DNA of 64,000 bases, from positions 28,512-92,511 of the forward strand of contig NZ_JXXU01000002.1 in NCBI RefSeq assembly GCF_000967495.1, in the 5' to 3' direction. Below the pieces are notes generated by a model. The model was not told where the DNA came from, searched no databases, and was given only the letters and a program-made list of their open reading frames with translations. The stretch's first letter is position 1; each line of letters starts with the position of its first letter. Positions 17,695 to 29,016 of the stretch are shown here, one piece after another. Source of the stretch: Vibrio neptunius. GTDB lineage: Bacteria; Pseudomonadota; Gammaproteobacteria; Enterobacterales; Vibrionaceae. Both the position numbers and the translations under genes were made by a program.

Positions 17695-18636
17695 TTAATC
17701 CAATCCCATGTCTGCGATACGTTTGGCAATCAAGCGACTACACTCTTCTCTCACCACAGATCGCAGCCATTCCTGTGCCGGTGAGTGCTCGCAACGTGCA
17801 TGCCAGATCATCGAATAATCAAACGGCGTGAACTGGAACGGCAAAGGTTTAACCGCCAAGTCGTAACGCTCTGCAACCAGATAAGCTAAATCCGCTGGCA
17901 CCGTAATAATCAGCGGCATGGTATCCACAATGGCCAATGCCGCTTCCAGATGATAAGCCCGCAGCACCATTTTTCGTTTTGGCTGATCGACCAGAGCCTG
18001 CTCAATTAACGTTTTGACGCCATCACTGATGGCGATCATCGCATGTGGATAGGTAAGGTAATCCTTTAAACTGAGTGATATGTTGGCCAACGGGTGCTGT
18101 TTAGATAAAAGGCATAAAACCCCTACACGACCGAGAATTTCACTTTGCAGTGGCTCCACTGGACCAATAGGTCGGCATATGGCTAAATCCGCTCCCTCAT
18201 ACGTCAACTGATCAGCTAATCGGTCATGTTGCAGAGGCAGAAAGTTAATCGACACATTAGGCGCTTCCTGATAAATACGCGGCAAAGCAAAGGGCAGAAT
18301 AGTCTGCATCGCATAGTCAGTGGTGGCGATATTGAAGGTGTTCTCAAAGCTTTGCGGTTCAGTTTGAATCGGAGACAACACCTGACGCAGCGACTCCAAC
18401 GGCTCTCCCAGTGCTTTGTCGACCTCGAGCGCTTTTTCGGTTGGAATCAGATGCTGCCCCTGACGTGTAAACAAGGGGTCACCCAGCATATCACGCAGCC
18501 GACCTAACACTCGGCTCATCGCAGACTGGCTAAGATTAAGCCGATGTGCTGCTTTACTCACGCTGCATTCTTCGATTAAAACCCGCAACGCCACCAGCAA
18601 ATTCAGATCACGGCGATAGATGTCTTCTAATTCCAC
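17695..18636 (-). CDS. LysR-type transcriptional regulator
   Basis: 313 residues. The N-terminal winged HTH (about 8-65) reads NLLVALRVLIEECSVSKAAH ... SQSAMSRVLGRLRDMLGDPLF, a standard LysR signature; residues 90-300 form the effector-binding domain. It is convergent with acuI and not obviously divergent from a target. The subtype resembles the LeuO/NodD side of the family, but I cannot name it. Confidence 0.9.
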   Translation of the reverse strand: MELEDIYRRDLNLLVALRVLIEECSVSKAAHRLNLSQSAMSRVLGRLRDMLGDPLFTRQGQHLIPTEKALEVDKALGEPLESLRQVLSPIQTEPQSFENTFNIATTDYAMQTILPFALPRIYQEAPNVSINFLPLQHDRLADQLTYEGADLAICRPIGPVEPLQSEILGRVGVLCLLSKQHPLANISLSLKDYLTYPHAMIAISDGVKTLIEQALVDQPKRKMVLRAYHLEAALAIVDTMPLIITVPADLAYLVAERYDLAVKPLPFQFTPFDYSMIWHARCEHSPAQEWLRSVVREECSRLIAKRIADMGLD

Positions 18637-18687
18637 AAATAGCCACTTAAAATGAAGGGTATATTTATTGAATTGTACTCTTTAGAT

Positions 18688-18713
18688 AAAAAAAATCCCG
18701 CCTTTCAGCGGGG
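18688..18713 (-). terminator. Intrinsic terminator upstream of the LysR gene
   Basis: Read on the minus strand: CCCGC, loop TGAAAG, GCGGG, then a run of eight Ts. It ends transcription of the 61-residue membrane protein gene and insulates the LysR gene. Confidence 0.85.
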
Positions 18714-18793
18714 AAGCCCAAGAAAAATGGGGATAGTGTCGGAATGTAATTGAGCGTAGTTACAATTGAGAATGGTTGTTGGAAGTTCAACCA

Positions 18794-18979
18794 TCAATTT
18801 TCTTGCTCTTCAGATGCGCTCGGCCAGCGATGCATCTCGAGCCAAATCCCTACAACCGTCGCAACCATGCCGAGCAAAGGCATAAACGACGATTCTGCTG
18901 GTGTACGTAAAACAAGTGCGCAAAAAGAAATAAAGCACAGCACGGAATAGATGGTTAGACGATCTAAAGCTGTCAACAT
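18794..18979 (-). CDS. Small membrane protein, 61 residues
   Basis: Two predicted membrane helices (about 8-25 and 31-49) are followed by a short polar tail. The ATG has a textbook AAGGAG six bases upstream and the gene has its own terminator, so it is very likely real. No family is recognised. A longer frame from 19046 in another phase is a shadow. Confidence 0.7.
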   Translation of the reverse strand: MLTALDRLTIYSVLCFISFCALVLRTPAESSFMPLLGMVATVVGIWLEMHRWPSASEEQEN

Positions 18980-19107
18980 AAGCGCTCCTTGTTTTAAATG
19001 TTACCAACTTGTTAAGTAAGTTAAAACAATTTGATCGCTTTGCCAAGGGGTTATTGAATATTTTTTCTTCACCAGTATTATCTACCTCCTATTGAGGTAA
19101 TAAAGAT

Positions 19108-19362
19108 ATGACCATGACAATCAATTCAGAACAGGCGACCCAAACTTTAGAGGCAGAAGGACTGCGCTGCCCAGAGCCCGTGATGATGGTCAGGAAGACA
19201 ATCCGTAACATGCAAGAGGGTGAGATTCTGCTGGTAAAAGCCGATGACCCATCCACCACACGTGACATTCCGAGCTTCTGCCGCTTTATGGATCACCAGC
19301 TAATTGCGGCTCAAACTGAAGAACTGCCTTATCAGTATCTGATCAAGAAAGGAATGGATTAG
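19108..19362 (+). CDS. tusA: Sulfur carrier protein TusA
   Basis: 84 residues of the two-layer TusA/SirA fold. The persulfide-carrying Cys is C21 in [10 protein letters not shown], the conserved motif. TusA takes sulfur from IscS and passes it to TusBCD-E-MnmA for 2-thiolation of tRNA wobble uridine, and also influences molybdopterin and FeS sulfur flow. Start could be 19108 or 19114; GAGGT upstream fits both. Confidence 0.95.
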   Translation: MTMTINSEQATQTLEAEGLRCPEPVMMVRKTIRNMQEGEILLVKADDPSTTRDIPSFCRFMDHQLIAAQTEELPYQYLIKKGMD

Positions 19363-19387
19363 CGTTAACGCTAAACTCATTGAAATG

Positions 19388-19416
19388 AAAAACGGCTGCC
19401 TGGAGCAGCCGTTTGT
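19388..19416. terminator. Terminator between tusA and the convergent small gene
   Basis: AAACGGCTGC, loop CTGGA, GCAGCCGTTT, then GTTT. It is flanked by A and T residues and probably works both ways. Confidence 0.88.
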
Positions 19417-19677
19417 TTATTCGTCATATTCAATGGTGTGGACTTCAGATTGTAATTTTCTCAGCTGTTTTCGCATTGCCCGCATTTCTTCATGCATTGG
19501 GATAATGTGCGCGACTCGAATCCAGGCCTCAACCGTCAATGCGGTCAACACAAATGAACCTGCAACAATCGGTAGCCACATGTCGGTCAGTACCATTGCC
19601 AGTAAACACAGTACCAAGCCGAAAGTGAATAGATAACTCTGACTTTTTGGGGTCATCCCCATATAACGTGTAAGCAT
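19417..19677 (-). CDS. Small membrane protein with C-terminal coiled coil, 86 residues
   Basis: Two membrane helices (about 13-31 and 35-54) precede a charged heptad-like segment EEMRAMRKQLRKLQSEVHTIE (about 63-83). GAGAGG lies 9 bases before the ATG. No family is recognised; the arrangement suggests an inner-membrane protein with a cytoplasmic oligomerisation tail. Confidence 0.7.
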   Translation of the reverse strand: MLTRYMGMTPKSQSYLFTFGLVLCLLAMVLTDMWLPIVAGSFVLTALTVEAWIRVAHIIPMHEEMRAMRKQLRKLQSEVHTIEYDE

Positions 19678-19885
19678 AATGTTGCCCTCTCGCTATACTC
19701 TAGGTGTTTGAAGAAAAAACAGAATTCTTCTGACCTTGAGTAACATCATTCACACCGTTAAGTTAGCATGACAAGTATGACACTAATATGTCAACGATCA
19801 CGCCCTTACACGAATTTAGCACAGAGTTTGATCTATCGCATTTCTCCACCAGATATCCGATTTTTACCACACTTTAGCGACATTT

Positions 19886-20440
19886 CTACAAGAATGCTGC
19901 ACCTACCGCTAGAGCGATAAATAGCAGAGCGGTCAGCTTACGAATCAGGTTGAGCGGCATTTTATCAGCCGACAATTTACCAATCAAAACCACGGGAACA
20001 TTGGCTGCCAGCATACCCAACGTAGTACCTATAATCACCAACGTCAGCGCGTCGGCAAACTGAGCCCCTAAGATAGAGGTAGCAATCTGAGTTTTGTCAC
20101 CAATTTCAGCGATAAAGAACGCAATGAAGCTGGCAACAAACGGTCCTCGGTTAGAAATTTCATCGTCATCATCCAACTTATCTGGGATTAGCACCCAACC
20201 CGCCATAGCGAGAAAACTTGCCACCACGACCCACTTAAGCACCTCAGGTGATAAATAGTCGGCCACAACCACGCCTAACCAAGCCGCAAGGGCGTGATTG
20301 GCAATAGTAGCGAAGAAAATGGCGGCGATAATCGGTATCGGTTTTCGATAACGACTGGCCAACAGTAAAGACAATAGCTGGGTTTTGTCACCAATTTCGG
20401 CTAAAGCGACAGTGGTAATTGAAATAGCTAAAACGCTCAC
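19886..20440 (-). CDS. mneA: Manganese exporter MneA (UPF0016/GDT1 family)
   Basis: 184 residues, six membrane helices in two repeats. Each repeat carries the family signature E-x-G-D-K-T: EIGDKT at about 15-20 and 112-117. An acidic loop, DKLDDDDE (about 87-94), lies between them. In V. cholerae the homologue exports Mn2+, and a yybP-ykoY Mn2+ riboswitch precedes this gene, which agrees. The frame starts with GTG at 20440; no in-frame ATG lies nearby and no strong ribosome-binding site is seen. Confidence 0.9.
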   Translation of the reverse strand: MSVLAISITTVALAEIGDKTQLLSLLLASRYRKPIPIIAAIFFATIANHALAAWLGVVVADYLSPEVLKWVVVASFLAMAGWVLIPDKLDDDDEISNRGPFVASFIAFFIAEIGDKTQIATSILGAQFADALTLVIIGTTLGMLAANVPVVLIGKLSADKMPLNLIRKLTALLFIALAVGAAFL

Positions 20441-20516
20441 GACATGCTCATTGAGGCAGGGATAATTATTTTAAACCTAAGACAAACCTCGTGCCCCACC
20501 CCGGTTCACGATGTTT

Positions 20517-20641
20517 ATCTAAGGTCTTGCTAAACCCATCAGGCGATGAGTCTCGAGCGCCATGGTGATTGTGCACCAATTATGTTGACGAACGAACCAA
20601 ACAATCAGGCTGATTGTGTTGGTAAGCTACTCCCCAAAGAT
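20517..20641 (-). ncRNA. yybP-ykoY manganese riboswitch upstream of mneA
   Basis: Read on the minus strand, the leader shows the conserved elements in order: TTTGGGGAGTAGC at the 5' side, CGTCAACATA in the middle, and AGCAAGACCTT at the 3' side. The end segments ATCTTTGG and CCTTAGAT close the P1 stem. This class binds Mn2+ and controls Mn exporters. The start codon lies about 75 bases downstream, leaving room for an expression platform. Confidence 0.92.
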
Positions 20642-20918
20642 GGACGCAATTCTATCCAGCTCTATGTCATTTCTCAAGTAACAAAGTGGTCAAAAACTTC
20701 CTTTTAGGAAAATTTGGACGAATAAGCCATTAAAAATCCATTAAAGGAGAATTCTGACTAGGAATTAATCAAGATTAGCCCTACTCCCCTACGCAATATC
20801 TGGGTATAATTGATTGTTATTTTCATTATATTAATGTGCTGAAAGTGATAGAAATCGCCATGACTACGGCGAACATTTGATCAATAACAGCAACAGAAGA
20901 ATCGCGCGAACCTGACTT
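20642..20918 (+). promoter_or_regulatory. Intergenic region carrying the divergent mneA and glyQ promoters
   Basis: AT-rich DNA. Promoters for both divergent units must lie here, but no box pair stands out strongly enough to place them; TATAAT-like hexamers occur near 20815-20835. I see no T-box, which is expected since T-boxes are rare in this phylum. Confidence 0.4.
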
Positions 20919-21839
20919 ATGCAAAAATACGATATCAAAACCTTCCAGGGAATGATCCTCGCGCTGCAGGATTATTGGGCTCAAAATGGTTGTACCATTG
21001 TTCAACCGCTAGATATGGAAGTGGGTGCGGGTACCTCTCACCCAATGACTTGTCTACGAGCGCTTGGCCCAGAGCCAATGTCTACAGCTTACGTACAACC
21101 TTCACGTCGTCCGACCGATGGCCGTTACGGTGAAAACCCTAACCGTCTTCAGCACTACTACCAATTCCAAGTAGCGCTAAAACCATCGCCAGACAATATT
21201 CAGGAGCTGTACCTAGGTTCTCTAGAAGTACTTGGTGTCGATCCTCTGGTTCACGACATTCGTTTCGTCGAAGATAACTGGGAGAACCCAACATTAGGCG
21301 CATGGGGCCTAGGCTGGGAAGTGTGGCTAAACGGCATGGAAGTGACTCAGTTTACTTACTTCCAGCAGGTTGGTGGCCTTGAGTGTAAACCAGTAACCGG
21401 TGAGATCACTTACGGTATCGAACGTCTTGCTATGTACATCCAAGAAGTAGACTCGGTTTACGATCTCGTATGGAACATCGCACCAGACGGTAGCAAAGTG
21501 ACTTACGGTGACATTTTCCACCAGAACGAAGTGGAACAGTCTACGTACAACTTCGAGCACGCAGACGTCGATTTCCTATTCACTTTCTTCGACCAATGTG
21601 AAAAAGAAACCAAAGAGCTACTTGAGCTTGAGAAGCCACTGCCGCTTCCAGCTTACGAGCGCATTCTAAAAGCGGGCCACGCATTTAACATCCTTGATGC
21701 GCGCAAAGCTATCTCTGTAACAGAGCGCCAACGTTACATCCTTCGTATCCGCAACCTGACTAAGTCTGTTGCTGAAGCGTACTACGCATCACGTGAAGCG
21801 CTTGGCTTCCCAATGTGCCGTAAGGAAGAGGAGAAGTAA
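20919..21839 (+). CDS. glyQ: Glycyl-tRNA synthetase alpha subunit
   Basis: 306 residues, full length for the catalytic alpha chain of the bacterial alpha2beta2 enzyme. Class II motifs lie in the first 200 residues ([47 protein letters not shown]). It charges tRNA-Gly together with GlyS, whose gene follows by 2 bases. Confidence 0.98.
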   Translation: MQKYDIKTFQGMILALQDYWAQNGCTIVQPLDMEVGAGTSHPMTCLRALGPEPMSTAYVQPSRRPTDGRYGENPNRLQHYYQFQVALKPSPDNIQELYLGSLEVLGVDPLVHDIRFVEDNWENPTLGAWGLGWEVWLNGMEVTQFTYFQQVGGLECKPVTGEITYGIERLAMYIQEVDSVYDLVWNIAPDGSKVTYGDIFHQNEVEQSTYNFEHADVDFLFTFFDQCEKETKELLELEKPLPLPAYERILKAGHAFNILDARKAISVTERQRYILRIRNLTKSVAEAYYASREALGFPMCRKEEEK

Positions 21840-21841
21840 TC

Positions 21842-23908
21842 ATGGCAAAAGAATTTCTAATTGAACTGGGTACTGAAGAGCTACCACCAACGCAGCTTCG
21901 TACTCTAGCGGAAGCATTCGCAGCAAACTTCGAAGCTGAGTTAAAAAGTGCAGACTTAGCACATGAAGGCGTGAAGTGGTACGCCGCTCCTCGTCGTCTA
22001 GCACTTAAGGTTGCAGGTCTTGCTGATGGCCAAGCTGACAAAGTGGTTGAAAAGCGTGGCCCTGCAGTTTCAGTAGCATTCGATGCTGATGGTAACGCGA
22101 CTAAAGCCGCTCAAGGTTGGGCGCGTGGTAACGGCATCACGGTAGAGCAAGCTGACCGCCTAGTGACAGACAAAGGCGAATGGCTTCTTTTCAAACAAGA
22201 AGTAAAAGGCCAAGCGACGTCTGAAATCGTTGTCGACCTAGCAGCTAAAGCGCTGGGTAACCTGCCTATCGCTAAGCCAATGCGTTGGGGTAACAAAACA
22301 ACTCAGTTTATCCGCCCAGTTAAAACGCTAACCATGCTTATGGGCTCAGATCTTATCGAAGGTGAAATCCTTGGCGTAGCATCAGATCGCACTATCCGTG
22401 GTCACCGCTTCATGGGTGAGCAAGAGTTCACTATCGAATCTGCAGAGCAATACCCTTCGATCCTAGAAGAGCGCGGTAAAGTGATGGCAGATTACGAAGC
22501 ACGTAAAGCTATCATCCTTGCTGACTCGCAAAAAGCAGCAGCTGCCGTTGGCGGTGTTGCTGATCTCGAAGATGACCTAGTTGAAGAAGTGACTTCTTTG
22601 GTTGAATGGCCAGTGGTACTGACGGCGAAGTTCGAAGAAGAGTTCCTAAAGGTGCCTTCTGAAGCGCTGGTTTACACCATGAAAGGTGACCAGAAGTACT
22701 TCCCAGTGTATGACGAAAACAAGAAGCTACTACCAAACTTCATCTTTGTTTCTAACATCGAATCGAAAGAGCCTCGATATGTTATCGAAGGTAACGAGAA
22801 GGTAGTACGTCCACGTCTAGCGGATGCTGAGTTCTTCTTTAACACTGACCGTAAGCGTCCTCTTATCGACCGCCTGCCAGAACTAGAGCAAGCGATCTTC
22901 CAGAAGCAGCTTGGTACTATCAAAGACAAGACAGACCGCATCACAGAGCTTGCTGGCTACATCGCTGAGCAAATCGACGCTGACGTTGAGAAATCTAAGC
23001 GCGCAGGCCTACTGGCTAAGTGTGACCTAATGACATCTATGGTATTCGAATTTACCGATACTCAAGGTGTAATGGGTATGCACTATGCGACTCACGATGG
23101 TGAAGACGAGCAAGTTGCACTGGCACTTTACGAGCAGTACATGCCTCGTTTCGCTGGTGACGAACTGCCAAGCACTGGTATTTCATCTGCTGTCGCAATG
23201 GCTGACAAGCTAGATACGATTGTTGGTATCTTCGGTATTGGTCAAGCACCTAAGGGTTCTGACCCATTCGCACTTCGCCGCGCCTCTCTAGGTGTACTGC
23301 GTATCATCGTTGAAAACGGCTACAACCTAGACCTCACAGACCTAATCGCGAAAGCAAAATCTCTGTTTGGTGACCGTTTGACCAACGACAGCGTAGAAGC
23401 TGATGTTATCGACTTTATGCTAGGTCGTTTCCGCGCATGGTATCAAGATGCAGGTTTCAGCGTGGATATCATCCAAGCGGTACTGGCGAATCGTCCAACT
23501 AAGCCAGCTGACTTTGACCAACGTGTTAAAGCGGTTTCTCACTTCCGTGAACTGGAAGCGGCAGAAGCTCTGGCTGCGGCAAACAAGCGTGTAGGCAACA
23601 TCCTAGCCAAGTTCGATGGTGAGCTAGCAGCAGACATCGATCTATCGCTGCTACAAGAAGACGCAGAGAAAGCACTAGCAGAAAGCGTTGAAGTAATGAC
23701 AGAAGCGCTAGAGCCAGCGTTCGCAACGGGTAACTACCAACAAGCGCTAAGCAAGCTTGCAGACCTGCGTGAGCCAGTAGATGCTTTCTTCGATAACGTC
23801 ATGGTAATGGCAGACGACGAAGCGCTGAAGAAAAACCGTCTAACGCTACTGAATAACCTGCGTAACCTATTCCTACAGATCGCGGATATTTCACTTCTAC
23901 AGAAGTAA
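21842..23908 (+). CDS. glyS: Glycyl-tRNA synthetase beta subunit
   Basis: 688 residues, full length. The N-terminus [13 protein letters not shown] is diagnostic. The beta chain contributes tRNA recognition, with an HD-like region in the middle and a C-terminal anticodon-binding domain. It is co-translated with glyQ and followed by a strong terminator. Confidence 0.98.
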   Translation: MAKEFLIELGTEELPPTQLRTLAEAFAANFEAELKSADLAHEGVKWYAAPRRLALKVAGLADGQADKVVEKRGPAVSVAFDADGNATKAAQGWARGNGITVEQADRLVTDKGEWLLFKQEVKGQATSEIVVDLAAKALGNLPIAKPMRWGNKTTQFIRPVKTLTMLMGSDLIEGEILGVASDRTIRGHRFMGEQEFTIESAEQYPSILEERGKVMADYEARKAIILADSQKAAAAVGGVADLEDDLVEEVTSLVEWPVVLTAKFEEEFLKVPSEALVYTMKGDQKYFPVYDENKKLLPNFIFVSNIESKEPRYVIEGNEKVVRPRLADAEFFFNTDRKRPLIDRLPELEQAIFQKQLGTIKDKTDRITELAGYIAEQIDADVEKSKRAGLLAKCDLMTSMVFEFTDTQGVMGMHYATHDGEDEQVALALYEQYMPRFAGDELPSTGISSAVAMADKLDTIVGIFGIGQAPKGSDPFALRRASLGVLRIIVENGYNLDLTDLIAKAKSLFGDRLTNDSVEADVIDFMLGRFRAWYQDAGFSVDIIQAVLANRPTKPADFDQRVKAVSHFRELEAAEALAAANKRVGNILAKFDGELAADIDLSLLQEDAEKALAESVEVMTEALEPAFATGNYQQALSKLADLREPVDAFFDNVMVMADDEALKKNRLTLLNNLRNLFLQIADISLLQK

Positions 23909-23930
23909 TATTTCGAACAATATAGGTTCT

Positions 23931-23967
23931 ACAAAGCCCAACTCCTCGGAGTTGGGCTTTGTTTTTA
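23931..23967 (+). terminator. Terminator of glyQS
   Basis: A perfect 15-pair stem, ACAAAGCCCAACTCC facing its complement across a two-base loop, followed by TTTTT. Confidence 0.95.
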
Positions 23968-24068
23968 TCAGTGACGGAATTTTGTGCTTTGCCTCGTAAC
24001 CACATTAAGGTATGTTCAGGGATTATCCGATTATCCTTAGACTACTACGCTCAAGGTGAGTCTTGGAA

Positions 24069-24088
24069 TGACTAGCTTCGACTAGTCA
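24069..24088. repeat. 7-bp inverted repeat upstream of avtA
   Basis: TGACTAG (24069-24075) and CTAGTCA (24082-24088) flank CTTCGA. There is no T-run, so this is an operator or structured-leader candidate 45 bases before the avtA start, not a terminator. Confidence 0.4.
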
Positions 24089-24132
24089 CTATGACATGCA
24101 AAGCAATCACAATGAATTAGGTATAACTACAA

Positions 24133-25386
24133 ATGCAATTCTCTAAGTTTGGTGAAAAATTCAATCAGTATTCCGGTATCACGCGTTTAATGGATGACTT
24201 AAACGACGGCCTGCGCACGCCAGGTGCGATCATGCTCGGAGGTGGTAACCCAGCCGCTATTCCAGCCATGCTCGAATACTTTCGCCAAGCCAGTGAGGGG
24301 ATGCTCGCCAACGGGGACCTCGTGGCCGCCATGGCCAACTATGATGGCCCGCAAGGCAAAGACGCGTTTGTAAAAGCTCTGGCCAAGTTATTAAAAGACA
24401 CTTATGGCTGGAACATATCAGAAAAAAACATCAGCTTGACCAACGGCAGTCAGAGCGGCTTCTTTTATCTGTTCAACCTGCTAGCGGGTAAGCAGCCAGA
24501 TGGCTCGCATAAGAAAATCTTGCTGCCTTTAGCGCCTGAATACATTGGCTACGGCGATGCAGGCGTTGATGAAGATATCTTTGTTTCTTACCATCCAGAA
24601 ATTGAAATGCTCGACAATGGCCTGTTTAAATACCACGTTGATTTCGAACAGCTCAAAGTCGATGACTCAGTTGCCGCCATTTGTGCATCACGCCCAACCA
24701 ACCCTACCGGCAACGTGCTCACTGATGAAGAAATCCATAAACTGGATAAACTGGCGCGCGAAAATAACATTCCGCTCATCATCGACAATGCCTATGGCCT
24801 GCCATTCCCGAATATCATCTTTGAAGATGTTCAGCCATTCTGGAACGAAAATACCATCCTATGTATGAGCCTGTCTAAACTCGGCCTTCCAGGTGTACGT
24901 TGCGGGATTGTGATTGCCAGTGAAGAAGTGACTCAGGCCATGACCAATATGAATGGCATCATCAGTTTGGCTCCAGGGAGCCTGGGCCCTGCTTTGGGTC
25001 ACTATATGATTAAGAATGATGACCTGCTGAATCTTAGCACCAATGTTATCAAACCATTTTACAAGCAAAAGTCTCAGCGAGCTGTCGAACTGCTGCAAAC
25101 GGCCATCACTGACTCACGTTTTCGCATTCACAAACCAGAAGGGGCGATGTTCCTATGGCTTTGGTTTGATGAGCTGCCAATCACCACTATGGAGTTATAT
25201 CAAAGACTGAAAGCACGCGGCGTGTTAATCGTGCCAGGTGAGTATTTCTTTATTGGTCAGGAAGATGACTGGGAGCACGCACACCAATGTCTGCGCATGA
25301 ATTATGTCCAAGAAGACGAAATGATGCAGAAAGGTATCAAGATTATTGCTGAAGAAGTCGAGAAAGCTTACAACGAAAGTAAGTAG
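24133..25386 (+). CDS. avtA: Valine-pyruvate aminotransferase
   Basis: 417 residues of PLP fold type I. The start MQFSKFGEKFNQYSGITRLM and the block DGLRTPGAIMLGGGNPA match AvtA closely. The PLP Lys lies in SLSKLGLPGVRCG (about 252-264) and the cofactor-phosphate Arg just after it. AvtA makes alanine and 2-oxoisovalerate from valine and pyruvate, linking Ala to the branched-chain pathway. Confidence 0.93.
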   Translation: MQFSKFGEKFNQYSGITRLMDDLNDGLRTPGAIMLGGGNPAAIPAMLEYFRQASEGMLANGDLVAAMANYDGPQGKDAFVKALAKLLKDTYGWNISEKNISLTNGSQSGFFYLFNLLAGKQPDGSHKKILLPLAPEYIGYGDAGVDEDIFVSYHPEIEMLDNGLFKYHVDFEQLKVDDSVAAICASRPTNPTGNVLTDEEIHKLDKLARENNIPLIIDNAYGLPFPNIIFEDVQPFWNENTILCMSLSKLGLPGVRCGIVIASEEVTQAMTNMNGIISLAPGSLGPALGHYMIKNDDLLNLSTNVIKPFYKQKSQRAVELLQTAITDSRFRIHKPEGAMFLWLWFDELPITTMELYQRLKARGVLIVPGEYFFIGQEDDWEHAHQCLRMNYVQEDEMMQKGIKIIAEEVEKAYNESK

Positions 25387-25428
25387 AGATTCCCTACTCG
25401 GTCGTTCCTCCCTCTATGGAATGACACC
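25386..25428. repeat. Dispersed intergenic repeat, copy 1
   Basis: Shares the core GTCGTTCCTCC and the ends GAGAT...ATGACA with 26353-26395; roughly four fifths of 43 positions agree. It begins at the last base of avtA, in the same orientation as copy 2. Confidence 0.6.
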
Positions 25429-25442
25429 GTAAATAGCCCAAT

Positions 25443-25472
25443 AAAAAAGAGCACCTAGATGGTGCTCTTTCA
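25443..25472 (+). terminator. Terminator of avtA
   Basis: AAAGAGCACC, loop TAGAT, GGTGCTCTTT, preceded by an A-run. It may also serve transcripts arriving from the Hsp20 gene on the other strand. Confidence 0.9.
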
Positions 25473-25608
25473 CTCTTATTCCCGATATATAGCCATTAAC
25501 TCTAAATACAGCTAGGCGACAGAGAAATTCAGCCCTATGAGCATAGGGAACCTATGTGATTAGGGGAATTTATGCAGTCAACAACGCTGTGGCTTCAAAT
25601 ATGACGAG

Positions 25609-26043
25609 TTAACCTTCGATTAGGTTTTCGCCACCAATCGCAATCTTACGAGGTTGCATTGCTTCAGGGATTTCGCGCTTTAGGTCAATGTGCAGCAGAC
25701 CATTTTCCATGCTTGCACCCACCACTTTTACATAGTCTGCTAGCTGGAATTTACGCTCGAAATCACGCTCTGCGATACCTTGATACACGTATTGCTTCTC
25801 TTCTTCTGATTTGCGCTCACCCTTAACAATCAGCATGTTTTCTTTTTGAGTAAGGTCTAGCTGCTCTTCAGCAAAGCCTGCAACTGCCATAGTAATACGG
25901 TAGTTGTTCTCATCTTTTTGCTCGATATTGTATGGAGGGTAACCGCCAGAAGTGTTCTTCGAAGTGTTCGCTTCCATCATGTTGAATAGACGATCGAAGC
26001 CAATTGCGTTGCGGTAAAGTGGAGTGAAATCTACAGTTCTCAT
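25609..26043 (-). CDS. ibpA: Small heat shock protein, Hsp20/IbpA family
   Basis: 144 residues: a short N-terminal arm ([20 protein letters not shown]), a central alpha-crystallin domain (about 38-125) with [14 protein letters not shown] and [14 protein letters not shown], and a C-terminal [10 protein letters not shown] tail carrying an I-x-I/V-like anchoring segment. It is an ATP-independent holdase that binds aggregating proteins and hands them to DnaK/ClpB. The leader contains a ROSE-type thermometer that masks the ribosome-binding site. Confidence 0.95.
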   Translation of the reverse strand: MRTVDFTPLYRNAIGFDRLFNMMEANTSKNTSGGYPPYNIEQKDENNYRITMAVAGFAEEQLDLTQKENMLIVKGERKSEEEKQYVYQGIAERDFERKFQLADYVKVVGASMENGLLHIDLKREIPEAMQPRKIAIGGENLIEG

Positions 26044-26069
26044 AATGCTATCCTCATAGTAAGCAATAG
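26044..26069 (-). ncRNA. ROSE-like RNA thermometer hairpin masking the hsp20 ribosome-binding site
   Basis: On the minus strand CUAUUGCU (26069-26062) pairs with AGGAUAG (26054-26048) across a UACUAUG loop. The pairing leaves one bulged G opposite the Shine-Dalgarno AGGA, the defining feature of ROSE elements (UUGCU against AGGA). Melting at heat-shock temperature would free the site. Upstream leader sequence to about 26200 probably adds further stems. Confidence 0.85.
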
Positions 26070-26352
26070 TCTTAGCCGTGAGTTTGCGCGGATCTATCTT
26101 GTACAGGTCCTTGCCGACTAAGGGATTCGTTCACTACTCCTCGGGTTCTTTTGACTCTGGGACGTAGCTACAAATCAATTCAATTGTGTGCCTCTAAAGT
26201 CATCCTCTCCTGAGCGATACCTTATCAGCGATCCAGAGGTTCTGTTTCTTCTCTTCTTGAGCAAGACAGCTTCCCTCTTCAACAATAGATATGTGGTTAG
26301 AGCAAATTAGTTTCAAGGGATCCGAATTAAAAAATTTTCAATGTGCTTTTAG

Positions 26353-26395
26353 AGATCCCCAACTCAGTCGTTCCTCCTTCTTGAGGATGACATCC
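26353..26395. repeat. Dispersed intergenic repeat, copy 2
   Basis: Second copy of the repeat at 25386-25428, same orientation. The two copies flank the Hsp20 gene 967 bases apart. Confidence 0.6.
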
Positions 26396-26428
26396 CAAGC
26401 ATTTGAAAAATAATTAAAATATCGAAAA

Positions 26429-26461
26429 CAAAAAAGACCGTCATTTCTGACAGTCTTTTAA
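26429..26461 (-). terminator. Terminator downstream of gyrB
   Basis: Minus-strand reading: AAAAGACTGTCAG, loop AAA, then TGACGGTCTTTTTT; one internal mismatch. It lies 125 bases after the gyrB stop, beyond the ERIC-like element. Confidence 0.85.
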
Positions 26462-26475
26462 AACAATTTTAGTTT

Positions 26476-26582
26476 TTTGAGACGAAGCTATTTCGTTTTA
26501 GTTCAAGGAAGAGGCGCGGAGCATACGAAGGTATGTGAGCACCTCTGACACAGAAATTAAGCGAAAGAGCGAAGTATCAAAG
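26476..26582. repeat. ERIC-like imperfect palindromic repeat in the gyrB 3' region
   Basis: A 107-bp imperfect palindrome. The outer arms TTGAGACGAAGCTATTTCG and the complement of GCGAAAGAGCGAAGTATCAA correspond, and a central hairpin GCATAC-GAAG-GTATGTG is nested inside GAGG...CCTC. The centre resembles the GGAGCTTACATAAGTAAGTG core of enterobacterial ERIC sequences, which also occur in Vibrio. It would be transcribed in the gyrB mRNA tail. Confidence 0.7.
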
Positions 26583-26585
26583 ATA

Positions 26586-29006
<2,421 letters not shown>

Positions 29007-29016
29007 TTATCTTCCA

